A stretch of 64,000 bases of DNA, from NCBI RefSeq assembly GCF_004363655.1, contig NZ_SNZH01000001.1, positions 334,451 to 398,450 on the forward strand, read 5' to 3'. This DNA is from Tahibacter aquaticus (GTDB lineage: Bacteria; Pseudomonadota; Gammaproteobacteria; Xanthomonadales; Rhodanobacteraceae). The notes under the pieces are model-generated. The model did not search any database and was not told where the DNA came from. It saw nothing but the letters and a program-made list of their open reading frames with translations. Shown here piece after piece: positions 49,303-58,379 of this stretch; position 1 is the first letter of the stretch; every line of letters starts with the position of its first letter. Made by a program: the position numbers and the translations under genes.

Positions 49303-49550
49303 CAGCCGGCAGCCATTCCACGCCCTATCGATGCACGATGTGGAAACCGCTTTTTCCCAAACTGCGCTGTTGAAGCGAAGTGAACTTGATCACATCGCCG
49401 CGGTTTTTGCGAATAGCTTGGTTGGTCCGGAACCAATCCGGCCCGTCCGGCAGCGCGCCGCTCTCACCGCAGCCGAACGCGCATCGCCCGCGTCGGCGCC
49501 GTCATTACGCTGGCCGGCGCGGGTCTATCCCCGTCGAGTTGGCGAAAGCC

Positions 49551-49903
49551 ATGAATCTGTTTCGCACTACCCTGCTGGCGCTGGCCCTGACGCTGCCCGG
49601 CGCAGCCTTCGCCTCGGTCAGTCTGGACTGCTCGACCACCAACATCTGCTTCGCCTTCGCCAGCAGCCCGGTTCGCCGACGCCGTTCAAATACAGCTGGA
49701 ACTGGTCGTACGCCGAAGGCCCGCCGCATTCCAGCGTGGTGATTCCCTCGCCCTGCGAAAACCGCTCGACCTGTACCTTTCGCTGTCCGCAGGAAAACGG
49801 CGGCAGCCAGTTGCTGCAGATCGGCGTAACCGTGCTCGACGCGAACAACCAGCTGCTGGGTACCGGCAGCTCAACGCGCAACTGCGGCAGGTCCGACGGC
49901 TGA
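49551..49903 (+). pseudogene. Small exported Cys-rich protein, broken by a one-base frameshift
   Basis: From ATG 49551 one frame encodes a signal peptide (MNLFRTTLLALALTLPGAAF) and then SVSLDCSTTNICFAFASS. The continuation is in another frame (SPTPFKYSWNWSYAEG, CENRSTCTFRCPQ, to a stop at 49901-49903). The switch lies between about 49655 and 49690. Joined, the product would be about 117 residues with six Cys and no known domain. No slippery heptamer is seen, so a mutation or sequencing error is more likely than programmed shifting. Confidence 0.65.
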
Positions 49904-49956
49904 GCGGACGTCGCCGCACCACGGCGGAAGCTCCGCCCAAGGGGCTTCCGTCGTTG

Positions 49957-50388
49957 TCAGTCGAGAAAGCGCGGCGCCGTCGCCGCATCGGGCAGCAGGC
50001 AGGTATCGCGCCGGCCGAACCAGCGGTAGCGGTTGCGCGCGACCAAGCGGTAGCCCGCATCGCGCAGCGGTCGCGGCACCAGCCGTAGCGCACGAAGCAG
50101 GCGCCAGGCACCACCGAAGCTGTCGACGATGCGCAGGATCGCATCGCTGTCGCGATATCCCTGGCCGGCGTCGATCCAGAGGAACGACAAAGGATCGTCC
50201 GCATCCAGCCCGTGCTGCTGCAGCAAGCGGCGGCCGCTGGCCGACTGCATGGGCGCAAAGCGGATACGACCAGCCTTGTCATGCCTGAGCAGGAACTGCA
50301 CCCAGCCGCTGCACAGGCGACAGACCCCGTCGAACACGACGACCGGCGCGCCGCCGTTGTCCACAGGCACAGGCTCAGTCGCCGCCAT
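49957..50388 (-). CDS. DCC-family thiol-disulfide oxidoreductase (DUF393)
   Basis: 143 residues from ATG 50388, which overlaps the end of the PgeF-DUF4166 gene by 14 bases. The family mark FDGVCRLCSG (DxxCxxC) opens the domain. FAPMQSASGRRLL, then SFLWID and RLVPRPLRD-type phrases match DUF393. A redox role is inferred from the CxxC motif; the family is poorly studied. DCC proteins are often found next to DUF4166 and saccharopine-dehydrogenase-like genes, as here. Confidence 0.85.
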   Translation of the reverse strand: MAATEPVPVDNGGAPVVVFDGVCRLCSGWVQFLLRHDKAGRIRFAPMQSASGRRLLQQHGLDADDPLSFLWIDAGQGYRDSDAILRIVDSFGGAWRLLRALRLVPRPLRDAGYRLVARNRYRWFGRRDTCLLPDAATAPRFLD

Positions 50389-51886
50389 CGCCACCACCGT
50401 CGCCACTATCGGCATTGCCGTGGCGCTCGCTGTCGTAGTCGTCGCTACTGTCGTAGTCGTCGCGAGCCTCATCGGCGAGGGGCTGGTCGGGCCATTCGTT
50501 TTCGACCCAGGCCGGATCGGCATCGAGCCAGCCGCTGTAATGAACCAGTTCGCCCGCCAGCGGCAGCGCGGCGGCGACCTCGAAGCAATAGCGTCCGTCG
50601 CGTTCGAACTCGCGCGCCTTCACGCCAGAGAACCAGCTGGCCGGCAAGGGCAGACCCAGCGCCCGTACGCGGTCCACTGTCCAGACCAGCGCAGCGTTTT
50701 GCACCGACAGGCGGAAATGGAAGGTGACCAGGCCAAGACGTTCGCACAGACGGCCTTTGCGCTTCCACATCGCCGAACCCATGCGATGGCCGTCGAAATT
50801 GCGCAGCCAGTGTTCGCGCCGGGGCGTCGCGGTGATTTCCACGCACAGCGGCGCATCCTGCATGGCGGGCGGCAGTCCGGTGACCCGTCCGCATAGCCTC
50901 GCCAGCCAATGACTGCCGCGGCGTATCGTCGCCGCACCCTGGAATGTTTGCAGACCCCGGCGCAGATGCAGCGCCTGCACCGTCCTGGGCAGCTTGGCGA
51001 AGGCGCTGCCGAGCAGGCGCGGGAACATCAGCCGGGTCGCGCGCCGATGCGCCGCGAGCGCAGTTGGCCTTGCCGTATGCTGCGCCGGCTGTGCCGACGC
51101 CAGCGGCTCGATCCAGATCAGGCTGGCGAAACGTCCCGTCGGCCGCGAGCGCCGGTGCGAATAGAAGCGCGGGTCGGTAAACGTGTCGAAGCCGCCGCCG
51201 CTGACAGCGTCGACGCCTACGGCGGCCAGGCGCTGCCGCGCCAGTTCATACAGATCGCATAGCCAGTGGCCGGGCCGCGTCTCGCTGAACGCCCTGTGCG
51301 CAGTGGCATCGTGGGCGACAAAGGCAGCGCGCACTTCCTCGCCCACTTCGTAGCTCGCCGGCCCTATCGCCGGCCCCAGCCAGACGCGCAACTGCGCGGC
51401 CGGCGCCTCGAAGCGGGCCAGGGTCGCCTCGATCACACCGGCGGCCAGCCCGCGCCAGCCTGCGTGCACGGCAGCGACTTCGCGCCCATCGTCGCTGCAG
51501 ATAAGCAGCGGCAGGCAGTCGGCCGTCTGCACCAGGCAGACCAGGCCGGGGCGGTTGGTATAGGCCGCGTCGGCGACCGGATCGTCGTGATGGTCGCCAT
51601 CCGGGTTGCCCTGCTGCGCCACCGAATGCACGGCAACGCCGTGCACCTGGCGCAACCAGACCGGCTCGGACGGCAAGGCGAGGGTGTGGCGTAGCACGAC
51701 ACGATTCGCCACCACATTGGCCGGCGCATCGCCGCAGCGCGAACCCAGGTTGCCCGAATCGAACGGCGACGGCGAAACACCGGCGAGCCGGCGCGTCGTC
51801 ACCGCTGCCCGCACGCCGGGAGGCAGCTCCCAGGCAGGAATCAACAAGCCGCCGGCCCGATGCACAAGACCGCCGGCTGTCGTCAT
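50375..51886 (-). CDS. PgeF (YfiH) purine-nucleoside phosphorylase-like enzyme fused to DUF4166
   Basis: 503 residues. Residues 1-262 are the PgeF/YfiH multicopper-polyphenol-oxidase-like domain with zinc ligands in VHGVAVH, TADCLPLL and HAGWRGL, and the usual ending RFASLIWI. Studied members act on peptidoglycan-linked or purine nucleoside substrates. Instead of stopping, the frame runs through a 25-residue linker into a DUF4166 domain (from MFPRLLGSAFAKLP, about 287, to about 470), then an acidic Asp/Ser/Gly tail. An internal ATG at 51028 sits where free-standing DUF4166 proteins begin, so a second product is possible. It lies three bases after rluD and overlaps the DCC gene, forming one operon. 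Confidence 0.85.
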   Translation of the reverse strand: MTTAGGLVHRAGGLLIPAWELPPGVRAAVTTRRLAGVSPSPFDSGNLGSRCGDAPANVVANRVVLRHTLALPSEPVWLRQVHGVAVHSVAQQGNPDGDHHDDPVADAAYTNRPGLVCLVQTADCLPLLICSDDGREVAAVHAGWRGLAAGVIEATLARFEAPAAQLRVWLGPAIGPASYEVGEEVRAAFVAHDATAHRAFSETRPGHWLCDLYELARQRLAAVGVDAVSGGGFDTFTDPRFYSHRRSRPTGRFASLIWIEPLASAQPAQHTARPTALAAHRRATRLMFPRLLGSAFAKLPRTVQALHLRRGLQTFQGAATIRRGSHWLARLCGRVTGLPPAMQDAPLCVEITATPRREHWLRNFDGHRMGSAMWKRKGRLCERLGLVTFHFRLSVQNAALVWTVDRVRALGLPLPASWFSGVKAREFERDGRYCFEVAAALPLAGELVHYSGWLDADPAWVENEWPDQPLADEARDDYDSSDDYDSERHGNADSGDGGGDGGD

Positions 51887-51889
51887 GGT

Positions 51890-52882
51890 CTAGCGCCGCT
51901 TCGCATTGTCGGCTTCGCCGTTGACCTTGGTATCGCCGCGCAAGGCCACGACCAGCGCCGCCAGGTCGGCCGGACGTTCGGCCTCGACCGAGATCGTCTT
52001 GCCGCCGACCGGATGGGTGAATTCCAGCTTCTCCGCGTGCAAGGCCTGGCGCTTGAAGCCGCGCAGCACTTCGGTCAGCTCCGGCGTAGCCCCCTTGGGC
52101 AGGCGCAAGCCGCCGCCGTACATGATGTCGCCCACCAGCGGATGGCGGATATGCGACATATGCACGCGAATCTGGTGGGTACGGCCGGTTTCCAGGTTGC
52201 ATTGCACCAGGGTGTGGGCGCGGAAGCGCTCGCGCACGCGGTAGTGCGTCACCGCCGGCCGGCCGGCCGGTTCGTCGACCACGGCCTGCTTGACCCGGTC
52301 CTTGGGATGGCGGCCGATCGGCGCATCGACACTGCCGCCGGAAATCATCGGCCCCATGACCAGGGCCTCGTACTGGCGGTGCATGGCGCGTTCGGACAGC
52401 TGTTCCACCAGGGTGGTGTGGGCACGCAGGCTGCGCGCAATCACCATCAGGCCGGAAGTGTCCTTGTCCAGGCGGTGCACGATGCCGGCGCGGGGAATCT
52501 CGATCAGCTTGGCATCGTAGTGCAGCAGCGCGTTCTGCAAAGTGCCGGCCGGGTTGCCGGCGCCCGGATGCACCACCAGGCCGACGGGCTTGTTGATCAC
52601 CAGCACGTCGGCGTCTTCGAAGCGGATGTCCAGCTCGATGTCCTCGGGCGCCATCGGCACCTCTTGCGAGGCCACGGCCACCAGGCTGATGCGCTGGCCG
52701 CCCTTGACCAGCTGGCGCGGCGCCACCAGGGCACCGTCGAGCAAGGCATCGCCAGATTTGATCCAGCTGCTCAGACGCGAGCGGGAATAGTCCGGAAACA
52801 GCTCGGCCAGCACTTGATCGAAGCGGCGGCCCGCGTGTTCGAACGGAATTTCAACGGTAAGGACAGCAGAGGATTCATTCAT
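51890..52882 (-). CDS. rluD: 23S rRNA pseudouridine synthase RluD
   Basis: 330 residues from ATG 52882. An N-terminal S4 RNA-binding domain (about 20-75) is followed by the RluA-family catalytic core with [11 protein letters not shown] carrying the active-site Asp and [10 protein letters not shown]. It isomerises uridines 1911/1915/1917 of helix 69 in E. coli numbering. It is divergent from bamD with only 82 bases between starts, an arrangement common in gammaproteobacteria, and it heads the operon with pgeF. Confidence 0.95.
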   Translation of the reverse strand: MNESSAVLTVEIPFEHAGRRFDQVLAELFPDYSRSRLSSWIKSGDALLDGALVAPRQLVKGGQRISLVAVASQEVPMAPEDIELDIRFEDADVLVINKPVGLVVHPGAGNPAGTLQNALLHYDAKLIEIPRAGIVHRLDKDTSGLMVIARSLRAHTTLVEQLSERAMHRQYEALVMGPMISGGSVDAPIGRHPKDRVKQAVVDEPAGRPAVTHYRVRERFRAHTLVQCNLETGRTHQIRVHMSHIRHPLVGDIMYGGGLRLPKGATPELTEVLRGFKRQALHAEKLEFTHPVGGKTISVEAERPADLAALVVALRGDTKVNGEADNAKRR

Positions 52883-52964
52883 GCGGGGTTTTGCCTGGCC
52901 GGGGCGAGGCTCGATTCTTTGGGCTATGATCGCGGCCCGCATTTTCGCAGAGCGTGGCCCTACC

Positions 52965-53786
52965 ATGCGAGTTTCCTTGCTGATCCGACTGACCCTGCTT
53001 GTTGCACTGCTGGCGCTGGGCGCCTGCTCGCGCAGTGGCAAGAAGGGCGATCCGATCGAAACCCTGCCGGTGGACCAGGTCTACTCCCTGGGCAAAGAGG
53101 CCTTGCAAAACAATAACCTCGAACGCGCCGCCCGTACTTATGAACGACTGATCGCGCGCTTTCCCTTCGGCCCTTATACGGAACAGGCACAGCTGGAACT
53201 GGCCTACGCCCAGTACAAGGACCACAAGGAGGAAGAGGCCTACTCCGCGATCAACCGCTTCATCAAGACCTATCCCACGCACAAACACATCGACTACGCC
53301 TACTACTTGCGCGGTCTGATCAACTTCAACCGGTCCAACGGCCTGCTCGAGCGCTATATCAGCCGCGACGAGACCAAGCGCGACCAGGCCTTCGCCCTGC
53401 AGTCGTTCGAAGACTTCAGCGAACTGATCAAGCGCTATCCCGACAGCCGCTTCAGCAACGATGCCCGCCAGCGCATGATCTACCTGCGCAACAACATGGC
53501 CCAGGCGGAAATCGGCGTCGCCCTGTTCTATCTGCGCCAGAAGGCCTATGTGGCCGCCGCCAACCGCGCCGAGAAAATCATCGAAAACTACCAGCGCACG
53601 CCGCAGGCCGGCGACGCCCTGGCCGTGCTGGCCGAGTCGTATGCGCGCCTGGGCCAGGACAAGCTCAGTACCGACGCCAAGCGCGTGCTGGAGCTGAACT
53701 ATCCGGAACACCCGTATCTGCAGGGCAAGTACCCGCCCAAGCGGAAGAGCTGGAAGCGCCTGATTCCGTTCACCGAGCGCGGCTGA
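52965..53786 (+). CDS. bamD: Outer-membrane assembly lipoprotein BamD
   Basis: 273 residues from ATG 52965. The lipobox LALGAC ends at C21. Five TPR units follow ([20 protein letters not shown], then [20 protein letters not shown]). BamD is the essential lipoprotein of the Bam complex that inserts beta-barrels in the outer membrane. TATGAT at 52925-52930 could be its -10 element, though no matching -35 is clear. A strong hairpin follows the gene. Confidence 0.96.
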   Translation: MRVSLLIRLTLLVALLALGACSRSGKKGDPIETLPVDQVYSLGKEALQNNNLERAARTYERLIARFPFGPYTEQAQLELAYAQYKDHKEEEAYSAINRFIKTYPTHKHIDYAYYLRGLINFNRSNGLLERYISRDETKRDQAFALQSFEDFSELIKRYPDSRFSNDARQRMIYLRNNMAQAEIGVALFYLRQKAYVAAANRAEKIIENYQRTPQAGDALAVLAESYARLGQDKLSTDAKRVLELNYPEHPYLQGKYPPKRKSWKRLIPFTERG

Positions 53787-53820
53787 TTGCCGCGGCCACG
53801 GCCGCGGTCCTTATGCATCC

Positions 53821-53866
53821 CCGAAATGTTGCGCAGGCGATAGACTCTGCCTGCGCATTGTTTCGG
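53821..53866 (+). terminator. Long hairpin between bamD and the ECF sigma gene
   Basis: CCGAAA (53821-53826) pairs with TTTCGG (53861-53866). Inside it TGCGCAGGC (53830-53838) pairs with GCCTGCGCA (53849-53857), with two wobbles and one mismatch in between, giving a stem of about 18 bp. Weak T-richness (TTGTTT) lies in the descending arm. It most likely ends bamD; a regulatory role for the ECF gene 50 bases further is also possible. Confidence 0.6.
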
Positions 53867-53915
53867 GAGGATCTATAGCCCCCGCAGGCAAACGCTTCCG
53901 ACCGGGGGAAGTTTC

Positions 53916-54467
53916 ATGAGTCAAATCACGCTGTTGCTCGAACAGGCCCACGCCGGTGACGACGCAGCCTGGCAACAGGTCGTCGCCCTGCTGTATGGCG
54001 ATCTGCTGCGGCTGGCCCGCTGCGCCAGCACCTCGGGCCGGCCCAACACCCTGAATGCCACTGCGCTGGTGCACGAGTGCTACCTGCGCATCGCCAGCAA
54101 CAGCGGCGAGAACGGCATCGGCAGCCGCTCGCACTTTCTCGCCCTGGCCGGCCGTGCCATGCGCCAGATCCTGGTCAATCATGCCCGTGACCGCATGGCG
54201 GCCAAGCGCGGCGGCGGCGCTGAACACACCACGCTGGACCAGCACGAACTCGCCGCCGACCGCGAAGCGGAAGAACTCATCGGCGTGGACTCGGTACTGC
54301 AACAACTCGGACGCGAAGACGAGCGCATGGTGCGCATCGTCGATTGCCGCATCTTCGGCGGACTGACCGAAGTCGAGACCGCCGAAGCCTTGCGCATGCC
54401 GCTGCGCTCGGTGCAACGCCTCTGGGCGCAGGCGCGGGAACGCCTGCAGAACCTGCTGGCGGCCTAG
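53916..54467 (+). CDS. ECF sigma factor of the kinase-associated type
   Basis: 183 residues. Sigma region 2 (about 25-90, NATALVHECYLRI, LAGRAMRQILVNHARDR) and region 4 (about 125-180, FGGLTEVETAEALRMPLRSV with the helix-turn-helix) are both present. The phrase HECYLRI and the neighbouring kinase place it among the ECF factors of the TIGR02999 type that occur with Ser/Thr kinases instead of anti-sigma factors. AGTTTC precedes the start. It is followed seven bases later by the kinase gene. Confidence 0.9.
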   Translation: MSQITLLLEQAHAGDDAAWQQVVALLYGDLLRLARCASTSGRPNTLNATALVHECYLRIASNSGENGIGSRSHFLALAGRAMRQILVNHARDRMAAKRGGGAEHTTLDQHELAADREAEELIGVDSVLQQLGREDERMVRIVDCRIFGGLTEVETAEALRMPLRSVQRLWAQARERLQNLLAA

Positions 54468-54474
54468 CCCGGCA

Positions 54475-56781
54475 ATGGCCGGCCTGATCGAGCGCATGTT
54501 CGAACCAGGCCAACTGCTGCAGGGCGCGCTGGTGCGCAGCCTGCTGCGCTCGGCCGGCCTGGCCGAACTGGCGCCCGGCCGCACGCTGGGGCCGTTCCGC
54601 ATCGCTCGCGAGATCGCCCGCGGCGGCATGGGGATCGTCTATCTCGCCGCCCGCGCCGACGGCGAATACGAACAGGACGTCGCCATCAAATGGCTGCCGC
54701 TGGGCCGGCTCGACGCCGTCGCGCTGCAGTTGTTCCGGCACGAGCGGCAGATTCTGGCCGGACTGCGCCATCCGCATATCGCCCGCCTGCTCGACGGCGG
54801 CCATGGCGAAGACGGCCACCTCTGGTTTGCGATGGAATACGTAGAGGGCACAACCATCGACCAGCACGCCGCCGAACAGGGCCTGGGCTGGCGCGAACGC
54901 GTGCAACTGCTGCTGCCCGTCGTCGATGCTGTGCAGTTCGCCCATGGCCGGCTGCTGCTGCACCGGGACATCAAGCCGGCCAACGTGCGCGTCGATGCGG
55001 ACGGCCGCGCCAAGCTGCTGGATTTCGGCATCGCCACCCTGGTGACCGACAGCACGGCGCAACGCGCCTTCACCCCCGGCTATGCCAGCCCGGAACAACT
55101 GGCCGGCGCCGCGCCGCAGGTCGCCTCGGACATCTGGCAGCTGGGCCGGCTGCTGCACGACGTGCTGGCCGCCGGCAACAGCCCGGCCGCGCCGCGCGAT
55201 CTCGCCGCTGTCGTGGCCAAGGCCATGGCCGACGATCCGGCGCGGCGCTACGCCACGGTTTCCGCATTGCAAGCCGATCTCAAACGCCTGCTGGCCTACC
55301 AGCCGGTCAGTGCGCGGCCGCCGCACTTGGCGCACAGGGCACACCTGCTGCTGCAGGCCTATCCACTGGGTTCGCTCGCCGCCGGCCTGCTGGTGCTGGC
55401 CTTTGTCGCCATCATCGCCGGCTTCATGCTCAAGCTGGCGCGCCAACGCGATGCGGCCGAACAGGCGCGCGAAGTGGCCCAGGCAGTCAACCGCTTCATC
55501 AACGAGGATTTCCTGCCCGGCGCCGATCCGCTGCAGCGCGGCAGTGGCGACATTCGCGTGGCCGAGCTGATGGCCGGCGCGCTGGACAAGGTCGAGCAGC
55601 GCCTGTCCGGCATGCCCGAAGTGGCCGGCGAAATCGACCTGAGCCTGGGCCGCTCGCTGGCCGGCCTGGGCCGCTACGACCTGGCCGAAGTCGCCCTGGG
55701 CCGTGCCATCGCCCGCCTGGGCCAGGTGCGCGGGGCTACGCATGTCAGCGTGCTGCAGGCGCGTCTGAGCCTGAGCCAAGTGCGCATCGGCGCCGCCGGC
55801 CTGGCCCAGAACGAAGCCGACCTGCACGTCCTGCGCAGCGATGCCCTTGCAGCGCTGGGCGACCGCGCCGAGCTGGTCGCCGACATCGACAACCAGATCG
55901 GCCGTGCCGCCTTCCTGCGTGAAGAATTCGCCCTGTGCGAAGCGCGCTATCTGGCCTTGCTGCCGCGCACCGCGCAGATGACGCCCGCCTCGCAGGCCGA
56001 TACCTACATGGGCCTGAGCCTGTGCGAATCGCGCCTGGGGCATTTCGACGCCGCCCTGCAGCACGCGCGGCGTGCGCGCGAACTGTATGCGGGCGTACGC
56101 GGCGCCGATCACGCATTCACCCTGGAAACGCATATCGCGATCGAAACCGCCCTGGTCGGGCTGGGCCGCTACGACGAAGCGGTCGTACTGCTGCGCGAAC
56201 TGCAGCGGCAGCTGTCCCACCGCTACGGCGCGGCGCACCCGACCACGCTGACGGTAACCCACGACCTGGGCTTCGCCCTGACTTGCGCCGGCCAGGCCGA
56301 AGGCGCGAGCTGGCTGCGCCAGGCCGCGCAGGGCCGTGCCCGCGAACTGGGCGAGCAACATCCCTGGCATGCGATGAGCCTGGCTGTACTCAGCATGGCC
56401 TTGCTGCGCCAGGGCGATACCACCGGCGCGGCGCAGGCACTCGACGAAGCCGACGCCATCCTCGATGCATCCGGCCCAACAACGCCGTTCGTCAAGGCCA
56501 TCGTGCTGGAAAACCGCGCCGACCTGGCCCTGGCGCAGCACCGCTATGCCTGGGCGATCCCTCTGTTCGACCGTGCCATCGCTGCAGCCCAGCCGCTTTA
56601 TGCGCCGCAACACCAGCGCCTGACCATCCTCCAGCTGGGCCGCGGCCTGGCCCTGACCCAGGCCGGCCGCCGCAGCGAGGGCCAAGCCTTGCTCGCTGCC
56701 GCACTGGACCACCTGGGCAACAGCCCCGACTGCCGCGCCAACCAGATCGAGCAGGCGCGGCAGCTGCTGGCGACTCGCTAA
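54475..56781 (+). CDS. Membrane Ser/Thr protein kinase with TPR domain, partner of the ECF factor
   Basis: 768 residues. The kinase domain (about 40-290) has the Gly loop ARGGMGIVYLA, Lys72 (VAIKWLP), the catalytic HRDIKPANV (163-171) and DFG (183-185), so it should be active. One membrane helix lies at about 297-321. The rest (330-768) is TPR-like helical repeats of the TPR_12 type (LGRYDEAVVLLRELQRQLSH). The topology gives a cytoplasmic kinase and a periplasmic TPR sensor. By analogy with other ECF-kinase pairs it probably phosphorylates the sigma factor encoded seven bases upstream. The signal is unknown. Confidence 0.92.
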   Translation: MAGLIERMFEPGQLLQGALVRSLLRSAGLAELAPGRTLGPFRIAREIARGGMGIVYLAARADGEYEQDVAIKWLPLGRLDAVALQLFRHERQILAGLRHPHIARLLDGGHGEDGHLWFAMEYVEGTTIDQHAAEQGLGWRERVQLLLPVVDAVQFAHGRLLLHRDIKPANVRVDADGRAKLLDFGIATLVTDSTAQRAFTPGYASPEQLAGAAPQVASDIWQLGRLLHDVLAAGNSPAAPRDLAAVVAKAMADDPARRYATVSALQADLKRLLAYQPVSARPPHLAHRAHLLLQAYPLGSLAAGLLVLAFVAIIAGFMLKLARQRDAAEQAREVAQAVNRFINEDFLPGADPLQRGSGDIRVAELMAGALDKVEQRLSGMPEVAGEIDLSLGRSLAGLGRYDLAEVALGRAIARLGQVRGATHVSVLQARLSLSQVRIGAAGLAQNEADLHVLRSDALAALGDRAELVADIDNQIGRAAFLREEFALCEARYLALLPRTAQMTPASQADTYMGLSLCESRLGHFDAALQHARRARELYAGVRGADHAFTLETHIAIETALVGLGRYDEAVVLLRELQRQLSHRYGAAHPTTLTVTHDLGFALTCAGQAEGASWLRQAAQGRARELGEQHPWHAMSLAVLSMALLRQGDTTGAAQALDEADAILDASGPTTPFVKAIVLENRADLALAQHRYAWAIPLFDRAIAAAQPLYAPQHQRLTILQLGRGLALTQAGRRSEGQALLAAALDHLGNSPDCRANQIEQARQLLATR

Positions 56782-56883
56782 ACATTAAATAAAGCTACAA
56801 ATGCGATTTTCTGGTCTTGCGCAAGATGCTACCGGCCGGAACCCAACAGGCCCCCTCCCCGCTCCGGCCGGCGCACCCCTCGC

Positions 56884-57465
56884 CTAGCGGTTCATACGCA
56901 GCGTATGCGTCCAGGTATGGTCATACGGCGCCGAAACGGTCCAGTTGTAGTTGGACCAGGTAAAGCCTTCGCCCGGCCAGGGGTTCATATAGGCCACGCG
57001 CTGGGTACCGCTGCGGTCGTCGTAGCCATAGCCGACGATGAAATGCCCGCCGCCGCTGTACCAGCCGAACCGCAGCACGAAGGGGCGATTGGCGTTGATG
57101 TCGCTGACCACCGCATTCCAGCTCAAGGCATACCCATAGCCGGAACTGGACAGGCCCCAGTTGGACAGGATGGACTGGATGCTGCCGCCCGTGCCGTACA
57201 TGGAATTGGCCGTATTTGCGCCGGAATTCCAGTTGAAATTGCTGTTGCCGCAGGCGTCGCTGCGGCCGTAGGCCCAGTTGACCACGCCGCACTGGCTGGG
57301 CGTGGAGCCGTACCAGCGCAGCACGTCGACTGCGGTGGCGGCCCAGCACCAGTTGCTGTGCTCCTGGGTGACAAGGTTCACATTGAGATAACGGTACGCG
57401 GCATTGCTGCTGGCACTGGCGGCCAGCAAGGCGGCCAGCACGGCATGACGGATCAAGGCTTTCAT
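56884..57465 (-). CDS. Secreted papain-like cysteine protease (C39/C70 type)
   Basis: 193 residues from ATG 57465 with GGGAG upstream. A signal peptide (to about residue 23) precedes the catalytic phrase SNWCWAATAVDVL (Cys40), then GGHFIVGYG with the catalytic His and MNPWPGEG with the expected Asn. This is the pattern of AvrRpt2-like (C70) and C39-like papain-fold peptidases. Without a propeptide of its own, control may come from the companion gene just upstream. Target proteins are unknown; a role in attacking other cells or in nutrition is possible. Confidence 0.85.
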   Translation of the reverse strand: MKALIRHAVLAALLAASASSNAAYRYLNVNLVTQEHSNWCWAATAVDVLRWYGSTPSQCGVVNWAYGRSDACGNSNFNWNSGANTANSMYGTGGSIQSILSNWGLSSSGYGYALSWNAVVSDINANRPFVLRFGWYSGGGHFIVGYGYDDRSGTQRVAYMNPWPGEGFTWSNYNWTVSAPYDHTWTHTLRMNR

Positions 57466-57479
57466 GGAGGCTCCCGGCT

Positions 57480-58166
57480 TCAGCGATCGAGGTTGCGCGC
57501 GACGGCGTCGCGCAGTTCGGGCAGCAGTTCGGCTTCGGCCATCAGGCCGTCGCCGCCGCGTTGCGCCAGCAGCAGCGATTCGCGCGCCGCCCGCAGCGGC
57601 GCGAAGCGTGCCGCCGTGCCGTTGCCGCGTACCTCGATGAAGTCCGCCGTCGCCTGCGGCAGGCGCAGATAGCGCAGCTGCGCACCGCGCACCTGCGCCC
57701 GCACTACCGCGTCCATATCCTTGACCAGGCCGGCGCCGCCGAAGGAAACCGCCTGCCATTGCACACCGTCCTGCACCATGGTCACCAGGCCGACCGAGCG
57801 GCCGTTCACGCTGACGGCGAAGCGCCAGGTGCCGGTCGCCCGCGCTGCATCGCTGAGGCTGGCGCCGCCGGCGAGACTTGCCGCATCCACGTCATACACC
57901 TGGAAACCGTAGCCGAGGCTGGCGTTCTGCAGCTGCGCCACATCGTCCAGCTCCAGCGGAAAGCCCTGCGGCAAGGTGCCCGCTTCGCTGCGGAACTGCG
58001 CCGCGAACTGGTGCAGCGCCGCCTCGGCACTGCTGCGTGCCGGCGTGGCCACGCGCGCCGGTGCGGCGGCGAAATCCGCCTCTGCCACCGGTGTTGCCGC
58101 GTTTGCGGCGCAAGCGATGCCGGCCAGCAGGGCAAAGCCCGCCGGAATCAGATACCTGGTTTTCAT
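57480..58166 (-). CDS. Exported partner protein of the papain-like protease
   Basis: 228 residues from ATG 58166. A signal peptide (to about residue 23, CAANAA) is followed by a soluble domain with no recognised motif (phrases LGYGFQVYDVD, TGTWRFAVSVNGR, VTMVQDGVQWQAVSFGG). It is predicted mixed alpha/beta and has no Cys in the mature part. It ends 14 bases before the protease start, so the pair is co-transcribed with the partner made first. By analogy with other secreted cysteine proteases it could be a separate pro-domain, inhibitor or chaperone. This is inference from context only. Confidence 0.75.
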   Translation of the reverse strand: MKTRYLIPAGFALLAGIACAANAATPVAEADFAAAPARVATPARSSAEAALHQFAAQFRSEAGTLPQGFPLELDDVAQLQNASLGYGFQVYDVDAASLAGGASLSDAARATGTWRFAVSVNGRSVGLVTMVQDGVQWQAVSFGGAGLVKDMDAVVRAQVRGAQLRYLRLPQATADFIEVRGNGTAARFAPLRAARESLLLAQRGGDGLMAEAELLPELRDAVARNLDR

Positions 58167-58379
58167 TGCTCACTCCTACGATGTCATTACGGACGCGACA
58201 CCGCTGCGCAATCGCGCTGATCGGGCCGCACGCAGGACGCCCCCGCTCCCCGGATGGACGCTCCCCAGGTATTCAATACACGGAAACGCAGCGATTCCCG
58301 CCAACGTGCCGGCTGCTGCAGCGCTAGCGCCGTAGTGCACGAAGTAACAAACGTCTTTTGGGATTTTTTCTTCTGCGCC

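Noticed and set aside
49655-49690. Programmed ribosomal frameshift in the small exported protein gene
   Set aside because: No slippery heptamer or following pseudoknot was seen; a mutation or sequencing error is simpler.
54277-56712. 811-codon open frame opposite the Ser/Thr kinase
   Set aside because: The kinase motifs on the plus strand are complete; the antisense frame is a composition artefact.
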